Positions 1 through 8,471 of a stretch of DNA of 41,475 nucleotides are shown here, piece by piece. Location: assembly GCA_902796555.1 (NCBI GenBank), contig CADBPR010000079.1, positions 1 to 41,475 on the forward strand. The letters are read 5' to 3'. Numbering within the stretch: the first letter of the stretch is position 1; every line of letters starts with the position of its first letter. A program made the translations under genes and the position numbers. Under the pieces are notes generated by a model, which worked only from the letters and a program-made list of their open reading frames with translations, was not told the origin of the DNA and did no database searches. This DNA is from an uncultured Bacteroidia bacterium. Lineage in GTDB: Bacteria; Bacteroidota; Bacteroidia; Bacteroidales; UBA932.

Positions 1-102
1 GAATAAAGCAACCTGACTCTCAGGAGAGCCGGTGTCCGTATTGGACTTCCCGTACTTCGCGAAAATCTCTTGCTTCTTTTCAGGCATCAAATATTCAGCC
101 AT
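1..102 (-). CDS. rpsO: Ribosomal protein S15, N-terminal fragment (gene runs off the left edge)
   Basis: The first 34 codons of a minus-strand gene are present, starting with ATG at 102. The translation contains the stretch KKQEIFAKYGKSNTDTGSPE and then SQVALF, which matches the conserved N-terminus of bacterial S15, a primary binder of 16S rRNA in the small-subunit platform. The rest of the roughly 90-residue protein lies outside the window, so the 3' end is a window cut and not a truncation. The fragment is too short for the usual ORF-length cut-off. A good promoter and a small leader hairpin lie directly upstream, so the gene is transcribed independently of the DUF5107 gene above it. Identification rests on the recognised S15 motif and is strong despite the short length. 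Confidence 0.92.
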   Translation of the reverse strand, partial: MAEYLMPEKKQEIFAKYGKSNTDTGSPESQVALF

Positions 103-136
103 CTTGCAAAAGTTTTTGGTTAATAAATAGGCAATT

Positions 137-150
137 CCGCACCCCTGCGG
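137..150 (-). promoter_or_regulatory. Small hairpin in the rpsO 5' leader
   Basis: On the minus strand CCGCA-GGGG-TGCGG forms a perfect 5-bp stem with a 4-base loop, in the leader between the rpsO promoter and its start codon. A second CCGCA copy lies about 10 bases upstream (minus-strand sense, around 156-160) and could pair with the same TGCGG, so two alternative hairpins are possible. S15 is known in several bacteria to repress its own mRNA through leader structures. That this one does so is inference. Confidence 0.4.
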
Positions 151-162
151 ATTTTTGCGGTG

Positions 163-194
163 CAAAGGTAGAGAAAAATCTCCGGAATACCAAA
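163..194 (-). promoter_or_regulatory. Promoter of rpsO, Bacteroidota type
   Basis: Reading the minus strand, TTTG (194-191) is followed after 20 bases by TACCTTTG (170-163), an exact match to the Bacteroidota -33/-7 consensus TTTG...TAnnTTTG. Transcription would start near 156 and give a leader of about 50 bases before the rpsO ATG at 102. The -33 element lies beyond the stop codon of the DUF5107 gene at 216. Confidence 0.7.
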
Positions 195-215
195 TAACTC
201 CGTCATTTTTCTGAC

Positions 216-3125
216 CTAGAACAACTTCTTGTCCACCGGGACGTCACCGGTCTTGACCAGGGGAACCAGGGCGGGATACTTCTTGCCTGACTTGGTCAAA
301 GCCTTGTCATAGAGTGCCTTCCAGTCATTCGCAGGGTCCTTTTCTGCGAGTTTGTCCAGATATTCGGAAGCCTTTGCCTTATCGCCCAGGCGGGCATACA
401 GGACGGCGTCGAGCCAGTCCTCCGTCCGTTCGTCCACGAGGTTGTCATAGGGCTTGCCCACCCCGAGGGATGTGGGCCATACCCGGGCCTGGGCGACCTT
501 TTCCAGGGCGGCCTTTGTCTTGCCCTTGTCGGCGAGTGCTGCCGCCTGGTGCAGCTTCACGTTGCGATATAGCACACGGCTGCCGCTCTGGCCCTCGAAA
601 GGAAGGATCCGGATGCCGTCGAGCACCTTTTCCGCCTTGTCATACTGACCGGCCGCAATGAGGCTCTTGGCGTAGGTGTCGCCCACATGGAAATTCTCCT
701 TGTTCTTGTTATAGAACTTTTCTGTCAGCTCGATGGCCTTCTGATAGTTACCCTCATCGTAATATTTCTTCGCCAGGTTGTTGCGGTACCGCCACTGGCT
801 TTGGTCGAGGGAAAAGGCTTTTTCGAGGTCGGACCGGCTGCCGCTGAGGGTAGCACGGTAGGCATAATACGGGGCATAGCCGGTGTTCTCGTCGTCCAGC
901 AGAACGCGGGCGCCGGCCTTGTCTCCGAGCGCATCCTTCAGCATGGCCAGCAGGTATTTGCTCTTCCAGCCCCCGCCGTTTTCAACAGCCCAGGACAGCA
1001 CCTCGGCGGAAAGTTCGCGGGAAGGGAACACGAAATCGAGTCTTGCGTTTTCCGCAGGACCGATCAGGGAGACGTCGTCCTTGAACCAGGCCTTCCAGAG
1101 CTCAAGCAGGATATCGCTCTCCTTGGCGGCCTCCAGCACGCCCAGGGCCTTTTCGTCCAGGCCCAGGTTATGGTAAAAGACGGCATATTCGTAATAATTC
1201 TGCAACTTCAGCTCCTCTGCAATCGAAGCGTCGAGCGCACCGGAAGAGAGTTTCCCGGCTAGCATTTTTTCGATATCGGGGAAATGGCACAGCGGATCCA
1301 GGACGGCAATCCTGTCCAGAATCTTGGGATCCTGGACAACCTGATAGAGTATTTGCAGGGCGGAGATGTTGTTGGCATTGCCCACCAGGCTCTTGCGGGC
1401 GTAGTCGGCGGCCAGTTCCTTTTCCCCTTCCTTGAAATAGACTTCGGCAAGACGGGTGTACGCCGCGCTGCGGAGCTCCGTGGTCAGGGCGGCCAGTTCG
1501 AAACGGTCCAGCGCGTCATAGACCTTTCCCAGACGCAGGGCTACGATACCGCTGTTGTAATTGGCCGCAGGATTGTATTCATCTATCGCGAGAATCTTGT
1601 TGTAGCATGTATATGCGCCTTCGTAGTCCAGCCGGCGGGAGAGCAGCATGCCCTTGATGAACAGCGCCTCCACGAGGGTGGGGTCGAGGGACAGGGCCCT
1701 GTCCGCCTTTTCCTCTGCACGGGGGTATTCCCGCATGCCGAAAAGATAGGAGGCCCATGCCGCCTGTCCGCGTGCGCTCTCCAGGCTGAAGCCGGGATTG
1801 ATGGTATGCGGACGGTCGGTGGCCTGGGTGTCTGCAGAATAAATCTTCTTGCCATCCACTGTGATGACGGCCGGGGCGGAGGAGAAGCTGTAGGTCTTGG
1901 AGAATGTCTCGGAAGGATGCAGCGTGCAGGCCTCCGAAGCGAGGACTTTTCCGGCGGCGTTCTCGATGACCAGCTGCCCCATGAGCTTCTGCAGGGGATA
2001 GATGGCCACCGTCGTCTTGCCGGCGGACTCGGTCACATTGACCACGGCCCGCAGCGTCATGTCAGCCACGCCGCCGATGCCGGCAAACGGAAGCCAGTAC
2101 TCGTTCCACTCGTCCGTGCCGAAGGGCGTGAAGAGGAACTGCTTGTAGGGCGTTTCGACGCTGGAAAGGTCATTCTGGTTGAAAAGCCTTCCGCTCTGGA
2201 GCTCGACATATTGCGGCCTTCCGTCCGTCAGCAGGTCTACCCAGATGCTTCCCTGCTCGGACTGGGCCCAGGAGAAATACTTTCGGCCCAGCTTCTCGTC
2301 GCGAAGGGCGAAATGGAGCATGCCGAAATCGTCAGAAGGCCAATAGACGCCGAAGTACCCCTTGTGCGAACCTCCGGGATGGAAGGATTTGTCCATGCCG
2401 AAACGCTGGTCGCTGTACAGGCGCAGGTCGCGGCCTTCGTCGAAGGGGAAGGGCGTGGTCTTGCCGTTGTGCCCGATGGTGTACTCCGCCGGGTAGATGA
2501 TCTGCATGTCATCCGTGGCGGTGACACCGGAATTCGCCCATGTGTAATAAGGCTGATACTCACCGGAATAGTTGTGCCAGAACGAGCGCGTCCTCACCCA
2601 GACGGCATCTTTCGGGAGGTTGATTTCCACCGCCCAGCGGCTGCCCGAGAGCAGTTCCGTGACGCCGATGTAGCAGCTGACGCTCCCGTCCAGGTTGTTG
2701 ACCGTCTTCCAGTCCACAGGGTGGGCGCAGGAAGGGGCATGGCCGATGACGCCGTAGTTGAATTCAATGCCGCCGCTGGTCCAGGGACCGCGCAGGGAAA
2801 TCTCCCGGAATTTCACCACGTCGTTGTCATAAAACATCTCCTTGCCCTGCTTCTTGTCATAGATGGACCAGATCTTGCCGCCGATTTCGGGGAAAATCTT
2901 CACCCGGAGATAGTCGTTCTCCAGGACGACCATCTTCCACGTGCGGTCCACTCCCTGGAAATCGAAATGGTTGAAACGGGTGTACGGATAGACCCTGTCG
3001 GTCCGTGCGACGGGATCGGGGTCGGAGAAATTATAGGTCCTGATGACCGTGTCTTTCACCGACACCGTCTGGGCAGCTGCCATGGTGCATGACAGCAGAA
3101 ACAGCAATACCAAACTCTTTTTCAT
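216..3125 (-). CDS. Secreted DUF5107 domain protein with C-terminal TPR repeats
   Basis: 969 residues. The N-terminus (KKSLVLLFLLSC, then TMAAAQ) is a signal peptide; it can be read as lipoprotein (LLSC) or as a type I signal cut after AAAQ. Residues about 45-345 resemble DUF5107, a beta-sandwich family related to galactose-mutarotase-like folds, with motifs such as FPEIGGKIWSIYDK and GGIEFNYGVIGHAPS. After a spacer, residues about 450-610 and 770-960 hold tetratricopeptide repeats. DUF5107-TPR proteins are common in polysaccharide utilisation loci, and a role in glycan cleavage or recognition is likely, but the reaction is not known to me. The gene lies 30 bases downstream of the last gene of the second cassette and has its own promoter-like sequence (3148-3180), so it may be expressed both with the operon and alone. 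It is not duplicated, unlike the genes upstream. Confidence 0.85.
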   Translation of the reverse strand: MKKSLVLLFLLSCTMAAAQTVSVKDTVIRTYNFSDPDPVARTDRVYPYTRFNHFDFQGVDRTWKMVVLENDYLRVKIFPEIGGKIWSIYDKKQGKEMFYDNDVVKFREISLRGPWTSGGIEFNYGVIGHAPSCAHPVDWKTVNNLDGSVSCYIGVTELLSGSRWAVEINLPKDAVWVRTRSFWHNYSGEYQPYYTWANSGVTATDDMQIIYPAEYTIGHNGKTTPFPFDEGRDLRLYSDQRFGMDKSFHPGGSHKGYFGVYWPSDDFGMLHFALRDEKLGRKYFSWAQSEQGSIWVDLLTDGRPQYVELQSGRLFNQNDLSSVETPYKQFLFTPFGTDEWNEYWLPFAGIGGVADMTLRAVVNVTESAGKTTVAIYPLQKLMGQLVIENAAGKVLASEACTLHPSETFSKTYSFSSAPAVITVDGKKIYSADTQATDRPHTINPGFSLESARGQAAWASYLFGMREYPRAEEKADRALSLDPTLVEALFIKGMLLSRRLDYEGAYTCYNKILAIDEYNPAANYNSGIVALRLGKVYDALDRFELAALTTELRSAAYTRLAEVYFKEGEKELAADYARKSLVGNANNISALQILYQVVQDPKILDRIAVLDPLCHFPDIEKMLAGKLSSGALDASIAEELKLQNYYEYAVFYHNLGLDEKALGVLEAAKESDILLELWKAWFKDDVSLIGPAENARLDFVFPSRELSAEVLSWAVENGGGWKSKYLLAMLKDALGDKAGARVLLDDENTGYAPYYAYRATLSGSRSDLEKAFSLDQSQWRYRNNLAKKYYDEGNYQKAIELTEKFYNKNKENFHVGDTYAKSLIAAGQYDKAEKVLDGIRILPFEGQSGSRVLYRNVKLHQAAALADKGKTKAALEKVAQARVWPTSLGVGKPYDNLVDERTEDWLDAVLYARLGDKAKASEYLDKLAEKDPANDWKALYDKALTKSGKKYPALVPLVKTGDVPVDKKLF

Positions 3126-3147
3126 AGTGTACTTGAACGTCTTTTCC

Positions 3148-3180
3148 CAAAGATACTACTTTTTTACGTAATCGCGCAAA
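3148..3180 (-). promoter_or_regulatory. Promoter-like sequence for the DUF5107-TPR gene
   Basis: On the minus strand TTTG (3180-3177) is followed after 21 bases by TATCTTTG (3155-3148), matching TTTG...TAnnTTTG. It covers the last codons of the upstream gene and ends 22 bases before the ATG at 3125. An internal promoter here would uncouple this gene from the 21-kb transcript upstream. It rests on consensus match alone. Confidence 0.6.
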
Positions 3181-4280
3181 TACGTGGCATATTTGTCGAT
3201 GCAGTCGGGATAGCCGAACTTCTCCACGTATTTGGCGCTGATGTAGGACGTGTATGTGGTGATGTTGCGGATGCCGTAGGAGGCATAGGTATCCACATCG
3301 TCCTCGAACAGTTTCTGGTTCCAGGCCACTTCCTTCAGGTTGCTTTCGTCCCAGCTGCTGAAGAGCGAGCAGTCCAGCCAGTACTCCAGCACCTGGGCCG
3401 TTTCTTTCGGGAACACCTTGAGGTTGTCCCCCAGGGCCTTGAGATACTGCCCGTGGGTGCGTCCGTCCTTGCCGGAAGCGAAGGTGTCCGACATGGGGTG
3501 GTAGTGGTCCCGGTCAATCGGGGCGAACTCCAGGAAAATCCCTTCGGCCGGCTTTACCTTGGTCGGGGCCTCAACGGTGTTGTAATAGGCCAGATGGGCC
3601 AGCATGGCATCCGGATTGACTTCCCGCAGGCCCTCAATGATTACGTTTTCGAAGGTCAGCGCCTGGTCGGCAGGGCTGAGGTCCTTGCACAGGGGGCAAT
3701 GGCAGATATCGCCGGTATCGTCCATCCAGCAGTAGTATTTGTTGTTGGTGGAACGGTATCTTTCTGCGATAATCTTGGCCCTTTCGCGGATAATGTCCAG
3801 GGCTTCCGGGCTGGACGGGCAGCCGTTCACATCGTTGTTGCGGTTGCCGTTCTTGTCCATCCGGTAGTACTCGGGATGCTCCCCGAAGAGGTCACGCGGC
3901 AGCAGCCAGCCCAGCATATGCTCCTCGAACTCGATGTCGATGCCCTTCCTGGCACATTCGCCGCTGTAGGCCGTCCATGTGTCCGAGTCCATGGGGAAAT
4001 TGTAGATGCTGAAGGTATTGATGCCGGTGCGTTCGGCGATTTCAATATAATCCAGCTTGCTGCGCCGGGCCACATCCGTCCAGCAGCAGATGATGCCGAT
4101 CATCTTGAACCATTTCTCGCCGCTGGCGGGATCATAACTGTCGTCGGGATCCTCGCTCTCGTCCGGCACCGCCGGTTTGAACATGTCTTCCCATCCGCTC
4201 CTGGCGTCGGCATAATCCTCCTTCCCGGAACAGGAAAGGAGGACGGCCGCAGCCAGAACTGCCAAAAAGAATTGCTTCAT
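3156..4280 (-). CDS. DUF4838-like lipoprotein, type A, cassette 2
   Basis: 374 residues with a lipoprotein signal ending LLSC (Cys17), then an acidic low-complexity linker (about 22-55). The rest looks like a single TIM-barrel-type domain resembling DUF4838/glycosidase-like proteins. Conserved marks are NGCPSS (Cys154), WMDDTGD (185-191), the Cys motif CHCPLC (Cys193, 195, 198), MLAHLAY (226-232), FLEFAP (249-254) and EYWLD (299-303). The same four cysteines with the same 39-residue spacing occur in all four paralogues here, which suggests a structural metal site. Here the residue after EYWLD is Cys where two of the paralogues have Asp. Its start overlaps the previous gene's stop as TAATG at 4280. 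Closest relative in the window is the gene at 13356-14537. A glycan-active enzyme is the best guess, but catalytic residues cannot be assigned. Confidence 0.72.
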   Translation of the reverse strand: MKQFFLAVLAAAVLLSCSGKEDYADARSGWEDMFKPAVPDESEDPDDSYDPASGEKWFKMIGIICCWTDVARRSKLDYIEIAERTGINTFSIYNFPMDSDTWTAYSGECARKGIDIEFEEHMLGWLLPRDLFGEHPEYYRMDKNGNRNNDVNGCPSSPEALDIIRERAKIIAERYRSTNNKYYCWMDDTGDICHCPLCKDLSPADQALTFENVIIEGLREVNPDAMLAHLAYYNTVEAPTKVKPAEGIFLEFAPIDRDHYHPMSDTFASGKDGRTHGQYLKALGDNLKVFPKETAQVLEYWLDCSLFSSWDESNLKEVAWNQKLFEDDVDTYASYGIRNITTYTSYISAKYVEKFGYPDCIDKYATYLRDYVKK

Positions 4281-5329
4281 TATTTCTTGGGTCTATAGTC
4301 TCTCAGCGATTCTCCGTAGTACTTGACGAAGGAGATGTCGCCATATGTCTTTACATAGTAGTCGTCTATCCACGCGCCGTAGCTGGTGATATTGCGTATG
4401 CCCAGCGAGGCGTAGAGTTCCAGGTCGGCATCGAAAACCTCCTTGCTCCAGCGAACGGGCTGCTGCGGCCTGGTCCACATGCTGAACAGGGAGTCGTCCA
4501 GCCAGTATTCCAGCACCTGGGCGTTTTCCGCGCCGAACCAGGCCAGGTTGTCCTTCAGCATCTGGAGGTACTCGCCGTTGCACCACCGGGGACGGTCGGC
4601 CCAGCGCGCGGTGCTGTCGGTCAGCGGCGCTTCGTGGCAGCGGTCGATGGGCGCATATTCCAGGAAGATGCCTTCTGCGGGCTTGACGCAGGTCGGAGCG
4701 GGCGTCGTCTTGTCATAGGCCAGATGGGCCAGCATCGCCTCGGGATCGATTTCGCGCAGGCCCCGGATCATGGCATTCTCGAAGAGCAGACCCTGGTCGG
4801 CCAGGTTCAGGTGCTCGCAGTCCGGGCAGTGGCACTTGCCTCCGCCGTCATTCAGCCAGAAGTAGTACTTGTGGTTGCTGGGACGGTACTGCGCCTCCAT
4901 CTTCTTGACGTTCTCATAGACGACCTGCAGGGCGCCCTGGGAGGAGGGACAGCCGTTGTAGTCGGGGGTACGGTTGCCGTTTTCATCCATGCGGAAGTAT
5001 TCCGGATGCTCGGCGAACAGCTCGCGGGGCAGCATCCAGGTCATGCCGTGCTCTTCGTACTCGAAGTCGATGCCCATGTCGATAATCTTCTGCTTAAGCT
5101 CATAATATTCAGGGCTTTGATAATCCTTTCCGAAGATGCTGATGGTGTTCATCCCGGTCTCCTTCATCATGCCGAGCCAGTCGATGATGGAAGGATCTGC
5201 GGTCACGTCTGTCCAGGCGACGCAGATTCCGCGCAGCTGGAAGAAAGGTTCCTCGGATGTTTTGGATTTGCATCCGCCCGCCAAAAGGGCGATGGCCGCG
5301 ATGGCGGCAAACAGGTTAATTCGCTTCAT
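4280..5329 (-). CDS. DUF4838-like lipoprotein, type B, cassette 2
   Basis: 349 residues with lipobox LAGGC (Cys20) and almost no linker before the domain, which sets type B apart from type A. It carries the shared marks NGCPSS (Cys127), DGGGK, CHCPDC (Cys166, 168, 171), MLAHLAY, FLEYAP and EYWLDD (274-279). In the WxxDGG motif it has Asn-Asp (WLND) where the type A copies have Asp-Asp; the second Asp is the invariant one. The 14-base overlap with the upstream CBM9-type gene (5316-5329) and the TAATG junction with the downstream type A gene indicate one translationally coupled operon. Closest relative is 14537-15580. Likely exported to the periplasm or cell surface and glycan-active, by analogy with DUF4838 proteins, but no activity is proven by sequence. 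Confidence 0.72.
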   Translation of the reverse strand: MKRINLFAAIAAIALLAGGCKSKTSEEPFFQLRGICVAWTDVTADPSIIDWLGMMKETGMNTISIFGKDYQSPEYYELKQKIIDMGIDFEYEEHGMTWMLPRELFAEHPEYFRMDENGNRTPDYNGCPSSQGALQVVYENVKKMEAQYRPSNHKYYFWLNDGGGKCHCPDCEHLNLADQGLLFENAMIRGLREIDPEAMLAHLAYDKTTPAPTCVKPAEGIFLEYAPIDRCHEAPLTDSTARWADRPRWCNGEYLQMLKDNLAWFGAENAQVLEYWLDDSLFSMWTRPQQPVRWSKEVFDADLELYASLGIRNITSYGAWIDDYYVKTYGDISFVKYYGESLRDYRPKK

Positions 5330-6737
5330 ATGCAGGGAGATTGATAAGTGCCATATCCACCTTGTTGCTTCCCGAGCCTACCGGGGTAAGGCCATAGCAG
5401 GACCAGTGGTTGTTTCCGTTCATGAGTTTAATCCCGACGCGGGCCTGTTCTCCGACGATTTCGAAGTAGGTCCTGTCGAGCTGGACCTCGATCCGGCCGA
5501 TGCCGTCTTCACCCAGCGTGCCCGTACCGAAAATCTCATTGGACGTGTACTGGCCGGTTTGGTTTTCCAGTTTGCTGAAAATGCCGTCCTTGTCCTTCCC
5601 GCTATACTTGTAGGCGCCGGAAGTGAAGTCGATGTAATCGTCTTTGCCCAGGTGGACATTGGCCACCTCGATGTACCAGCTCAGGCCGGAATCCACATAC
5701 GGAGGCACCTGGTGGTCGTCATCAATCGACCCGAGCTTGCCGCCGGTGTCGTAGTTACCGTCGCTGTCCAGGAAAATATCGATAGGCATCGGGAACATGT
5801 CAAAATCCTCCGGTGAGGGCTCAACGATTTCGAAGTAAATATACAACTTTTTAGGCGTACCTGCAAGTTTAAGCGTCCGGATTCCCTGATAATCGGCGCC
5901 GCTGGGGGTAGCCCACTCCAGGGCGTCCTGCCAGTCGTCGAATTCTCCGTCTATCGTCACCAGGGCGCTGAACGGATAATTGAGGTTGATGGTGGCCTTG
6001 GGGCTGACGCCCGCACGGCCGTTCTCTACGGAAGCGATGCCGATGATTACGGGATAGGTGCCGGCTGCAAGACCGGCAGGGACGGTGACGGTGACCTCCG
6101 TATCAGCGCTGGTCTCTCCGGCCGGGATGGTCACTTCCTTGGCGAAGGAGACCTGGGCCTGGGAAGCGGGGTCCAGTTCGAGCCGCACGATGATATCCTT
6201 GTCGTGGGCCTTGGCGATGGCCGCCGTAAGGGTGGCCTTGCAGGTGGAGGCGAACTGGGAGTCGCTGTAGAGATTGACTTCCGGGAGGAAGACATAGCTG
6301 AGGTTGATATACGCAACGGCAGGTTCTCCCACCGTAGCGCCCTCGGCTGAATTGATCTTCAAGGCGAACTGATAATCGCCTTCCTTGAGACCCATGACGT
6401 CGGCCTCCAAATCGATCTGCAGGCTCTTTTCCCCGGCGGGGATGGTCACAGATTTCAAGTAGTCGGCAGGGACCCTGGATTTTCCGTCCTGGACGGTCGC
6501 ATTGCCGAGCTTGACACTGATATCAGAAGCGGAAGCTTCCGACAGGGTAAGGGTCGCCTTCGCCATGAAGGCTGCATCGAAGGAAGCGTCGGCCGTGAGG
6601 GTCACCGTAGGAACGTTGCCCGAGGGCTGTTCTTTCTGCCCTTCTTGACCTGGTTTCTCGGACGGTTCGCCGGTCTTTCCACAGGAGGCGAGAAGCGCCA
6701 GGACGGCGATACCCGACAGAATCAGATTCTTTTTCAT
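5316..6737 (-). CDS. Surface lipoprotein with two Ig-like repeats and a CBM9/DOMON-like domain, cassette 2
   Basis: 473 residues; lipobox LLASC (Cys19) and a Gly/Pro/Glu-rich linker to about 42. Two related beta-sandwich repeats of about 100 residues follow (about 43-148 and 150-256), each ending in a strand like AYINLSY or TINLNYPF and containing TIPAGE, a Calx-beta-like look. The C-terminal domain (about 258-473) opens with TIDGEFDDW and contains DIFLDSDGNYDTGG, typical of CBM9-like/DOMON carbohydrate-binding domains. It lies directly after SusD, the normal place of a surface glycan-binding protein, so binding of substrate at the cell surface is the likely role. The paralogue is at 15570-17048. 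Confidence 0.78.
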   Translation of the reverse strand: MKKNLILSGIAVLALLASCGKTGEPSEKPGQEGQKEQPSGNVPTVTLTADASFDAAFMAKATLTLSEASASDISVKLGNATVQDGKSRVPADYLKSVTIPAGEKSLQIDLEADVMGLKEGDYQFALKINSAEGATVGEPAVAYINLSYVFLPEVNLYSDSQFASTCKATLTAAIAKAHDKDIIVRLELDPASQAQVSFAKEVTIPAGETSADTEVTVTVPAGLAAGTYPVIIGIASVENGRAGVSPKATINLNYPFSALVTIDGEFDDWQDALEWATPSGADYQGIRTLKLAGTPKKLYIYFEIVEPSPEDFDMFPMPIDIFLDSDGNYDTGGKLGSIDDDHQVPPYVDSGLSWYIEVANVHLGKDDYIDFTSGAYKYSGKDKDGIFSKLENQTGQYTSNEIFGTGTLGEDGIGRIEVQLDRTYFEIVGEQARVGIKLMNGNNHWSCYGLTPVGSGSNKVDMALINLPAYEAN

Positions 6738-6757
6738 AACGGTTATCTGTTTTATTG

Positions 6758-8467
6758 TTATTGATTCCAGCCCGGATTCTGTTCCAGCAGGCGATTCTTG
6801 TCTATCTCACCCTGGGGAATCGGGAAGAGATAACTCTTCGCGGGGTCGAACACGCGGTTCTGGAACACAGGATAGGAAATATTGCCGTCGGCGTCGATAT
6901 GGACCTTATGGACCTTGCCCACATCCACCTTTTCGGCGATTTTCCAGCGCCTGACATCCCAGAAACGGTGGTTCTCGAAGCAAAGCTCGATCTTGCGCTC
7001 ATGGCGTATCCGCTCGCGCATCTGGTCCTGGTCCAGCCCGGCGGGCAGTTCCTTGACCTTCGCCCTGCGGCGGATGGTGTTGACCAGCTCATAGACACGC
7101 TCCGTGGGACCCTCCGTTTCGTTGAGCGCCTCAGCATAATTGAGATACAGTTCAGCCGTCCGCATGATGGCAAAGCGCCGGTAGGTCTCGCCCGCATCGG
7201 TGTAGAGGTTATGGTTGAGCTCCACATATTTCTTGTTGAAATAGTTGGTGCGCGTGACGGGGCCGTAATTGAGGTTGTCCTTGCCGTTTTCGGAAATGTC
7301 TATCGCCCTTCCCTGCAACTCCATCCCGTGGGTGAGGATGACGCAGTAGAACCGCTCTTCGCGGCCGTCCCAGGGCTTGAGGGGATTGTAGTCCGTCGCC
7401 AAGGGGTTGATAATCTGTTTGTTGTCGGCCGTATAACCCAGGACGGGAATTTCGCCGGAGGCCTGCATCTCGAAGCTGTCCACGAATTCCTGCAGCGGGC
7501 CGTCCACATTGAAGGCGCCGTATCCCAGCGGCAGGGCATAGACATCCCACCAGTGGCATTCCATGTGCTCGGAGTTCTTCACCCAGATCACCTCGGGCTC
7601 CTGGGCGGAAGTGACCTTGTTGAACAGGTCGCCATACGCCAGGGCCAGGGTATGGCCTTCTTCGAGGGCCTGCTTGTAGGCAATCCGGCAATAATCGGCA
7701 GCGTCTTCCCAGCGGTCCATGTCATTCTCCGGGTTCCAGAAAGGACTGGCCCAGTAGAGTTTGACCTGGGACTGGACGATGGTACAGACGAGCCGGGTAA
7801 AGCGGCCGAACTCGCCGTCGGTGAGCTTTTCCGGAAGATGCCGCTTGGCTTCTTCCATGTCGTCAAGTACCTGATTCAGCGTTTCTTCGGCCGTAGCCCT
7901 GCGGATGCCCTGGGTGGACTCCACATTGCCCGGGTCGAGCACCGACTTGATGATGGGAACGCCGCCCCACTGCTTGAAGAGCAGCCAGTAATAGTAGCCT
8001 CTCAAGGCATACGCCTCGCCTAGCATCCGTTCCCTTCTGTGCGTGGGGGCACCGTTGGAAATCTCTTCGGGGACCAGGTCGAAGTTCTCGATGAATTTGT
8101 TGCAGCGGCGGATGCATCCGTAATAGTCGCGCCAATTGCGCTCCATGGGCATCCGGTTGGGGCTCCAGCTGCCGATGTTGATGTCAAAGGGACAGGCCTG
8201 GTAGTCATACCCCTGCTGGAACCCGCCTTCATCGGTGCAGTCGCCCAGCTTGTATCGTCCAGAAAGGTCTTCCGTCGGGTACTGGTAGTCGGGCAGGTAG
8301 ATGTAGGCGTTGTTGAGGTACTTCTCTGCGGTCTCGATGTTCGAGAAGAGCTCCTCCTTGGTGAGGTTGTCGCCGGGGGCCCTGTCCAGATAGTCCTTGC
8401 AGGAGACCAGCCCCGCCGCAAGGGTTATGATAGCAATTGCTGTGTATATTCTTTTCATGGTCGTCAT
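6758..8467 (-). CDS. SusD/RagB-family substrate-binding lipoprotein, cassette 2
   Basis: 569 residues from the chosen ATG at 8467, which lies 4 bases after the SusC stop; an ATG at 8458 (MKRIY) is an equally good start. The longer reading from 8491 overlaps SusC and adds eight residues before the signal peptide, so it was rejected. Lipobox LVSC is followed by KDYLDRAPGDN, the typical N-terminus of SusD proteins. The C-terminal region has the family's ERIRHERKIELCFENHRF and WDVRRWK, and ends in LEQNPGW. SusD forms the lid over the paired SusC barrel and captures ligand at the outer membrane. By eye about three quarters of the aligned N-terminal part is identical to the copy at 17076-18785. Confidence 0.95.
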   Translation of the reverse strand: MTTMKRIYTAIAIITLAAGLVSCKDYLDRAPGDNLTKEELFSNIETAEKYLNNAYIYLPDYQYPTEDLSGRYKLGDCTDEGGFQQGYDYQACPFDINIGSWSPNRMPMERNWRDYYGCIRRCNKFIENFDLVPEEISNGAPTHRRERMLGEAYALRGYYYWLLFKQWGGVPIIKSVLDPGNVESTQGIRRATAEETLNQVLDDMEEAKRHLPEKLTDGEFGRFTRLVCTIVQSQVKLYWASPFWNPENDMDRWEDAADYCRIAYKQALEEGHTLALAYGDLFNKVTSAQEPEVIWVKNSEHMECHWWDVYALPLGYGAFNVDGPLQEFVDSFEMQASGEIPVLGYTADNKQIINPLATDYNPLKPWDGREERFYCVILTHGMELQGRAIDISENGKDNLNYGPVTRTNYFNKKYVELNHNLYTDAGETYRRFAIMRTAELYLNYAEALNETEGPTERVYELVNTIRRRAKVKELPAGLDQDQMRERIRHERKIELCFENHRFWDVRRWKIAEKVDVGKVHKVHIDADGNISYPVFQNRVFDPAKSYLFPIPQGEIDKNRLLEQNPGWNQ

Positions 8468-8471
8468 CTGT

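Noticed and set aside
200-215. Weak GTCA-N5-TGAC hairpin after the DUF5107 stop as a terminator.
   Set aside because: The stem is only 4 bp, without a T-run.
1284-3092. Plus-strand open frame of 602 codons opposite the DUF5107-TPR gene.
   Set aside because: Antisense shadow; the minus-strand product has a signal peptide, conserved motifs and a consensus promoter.
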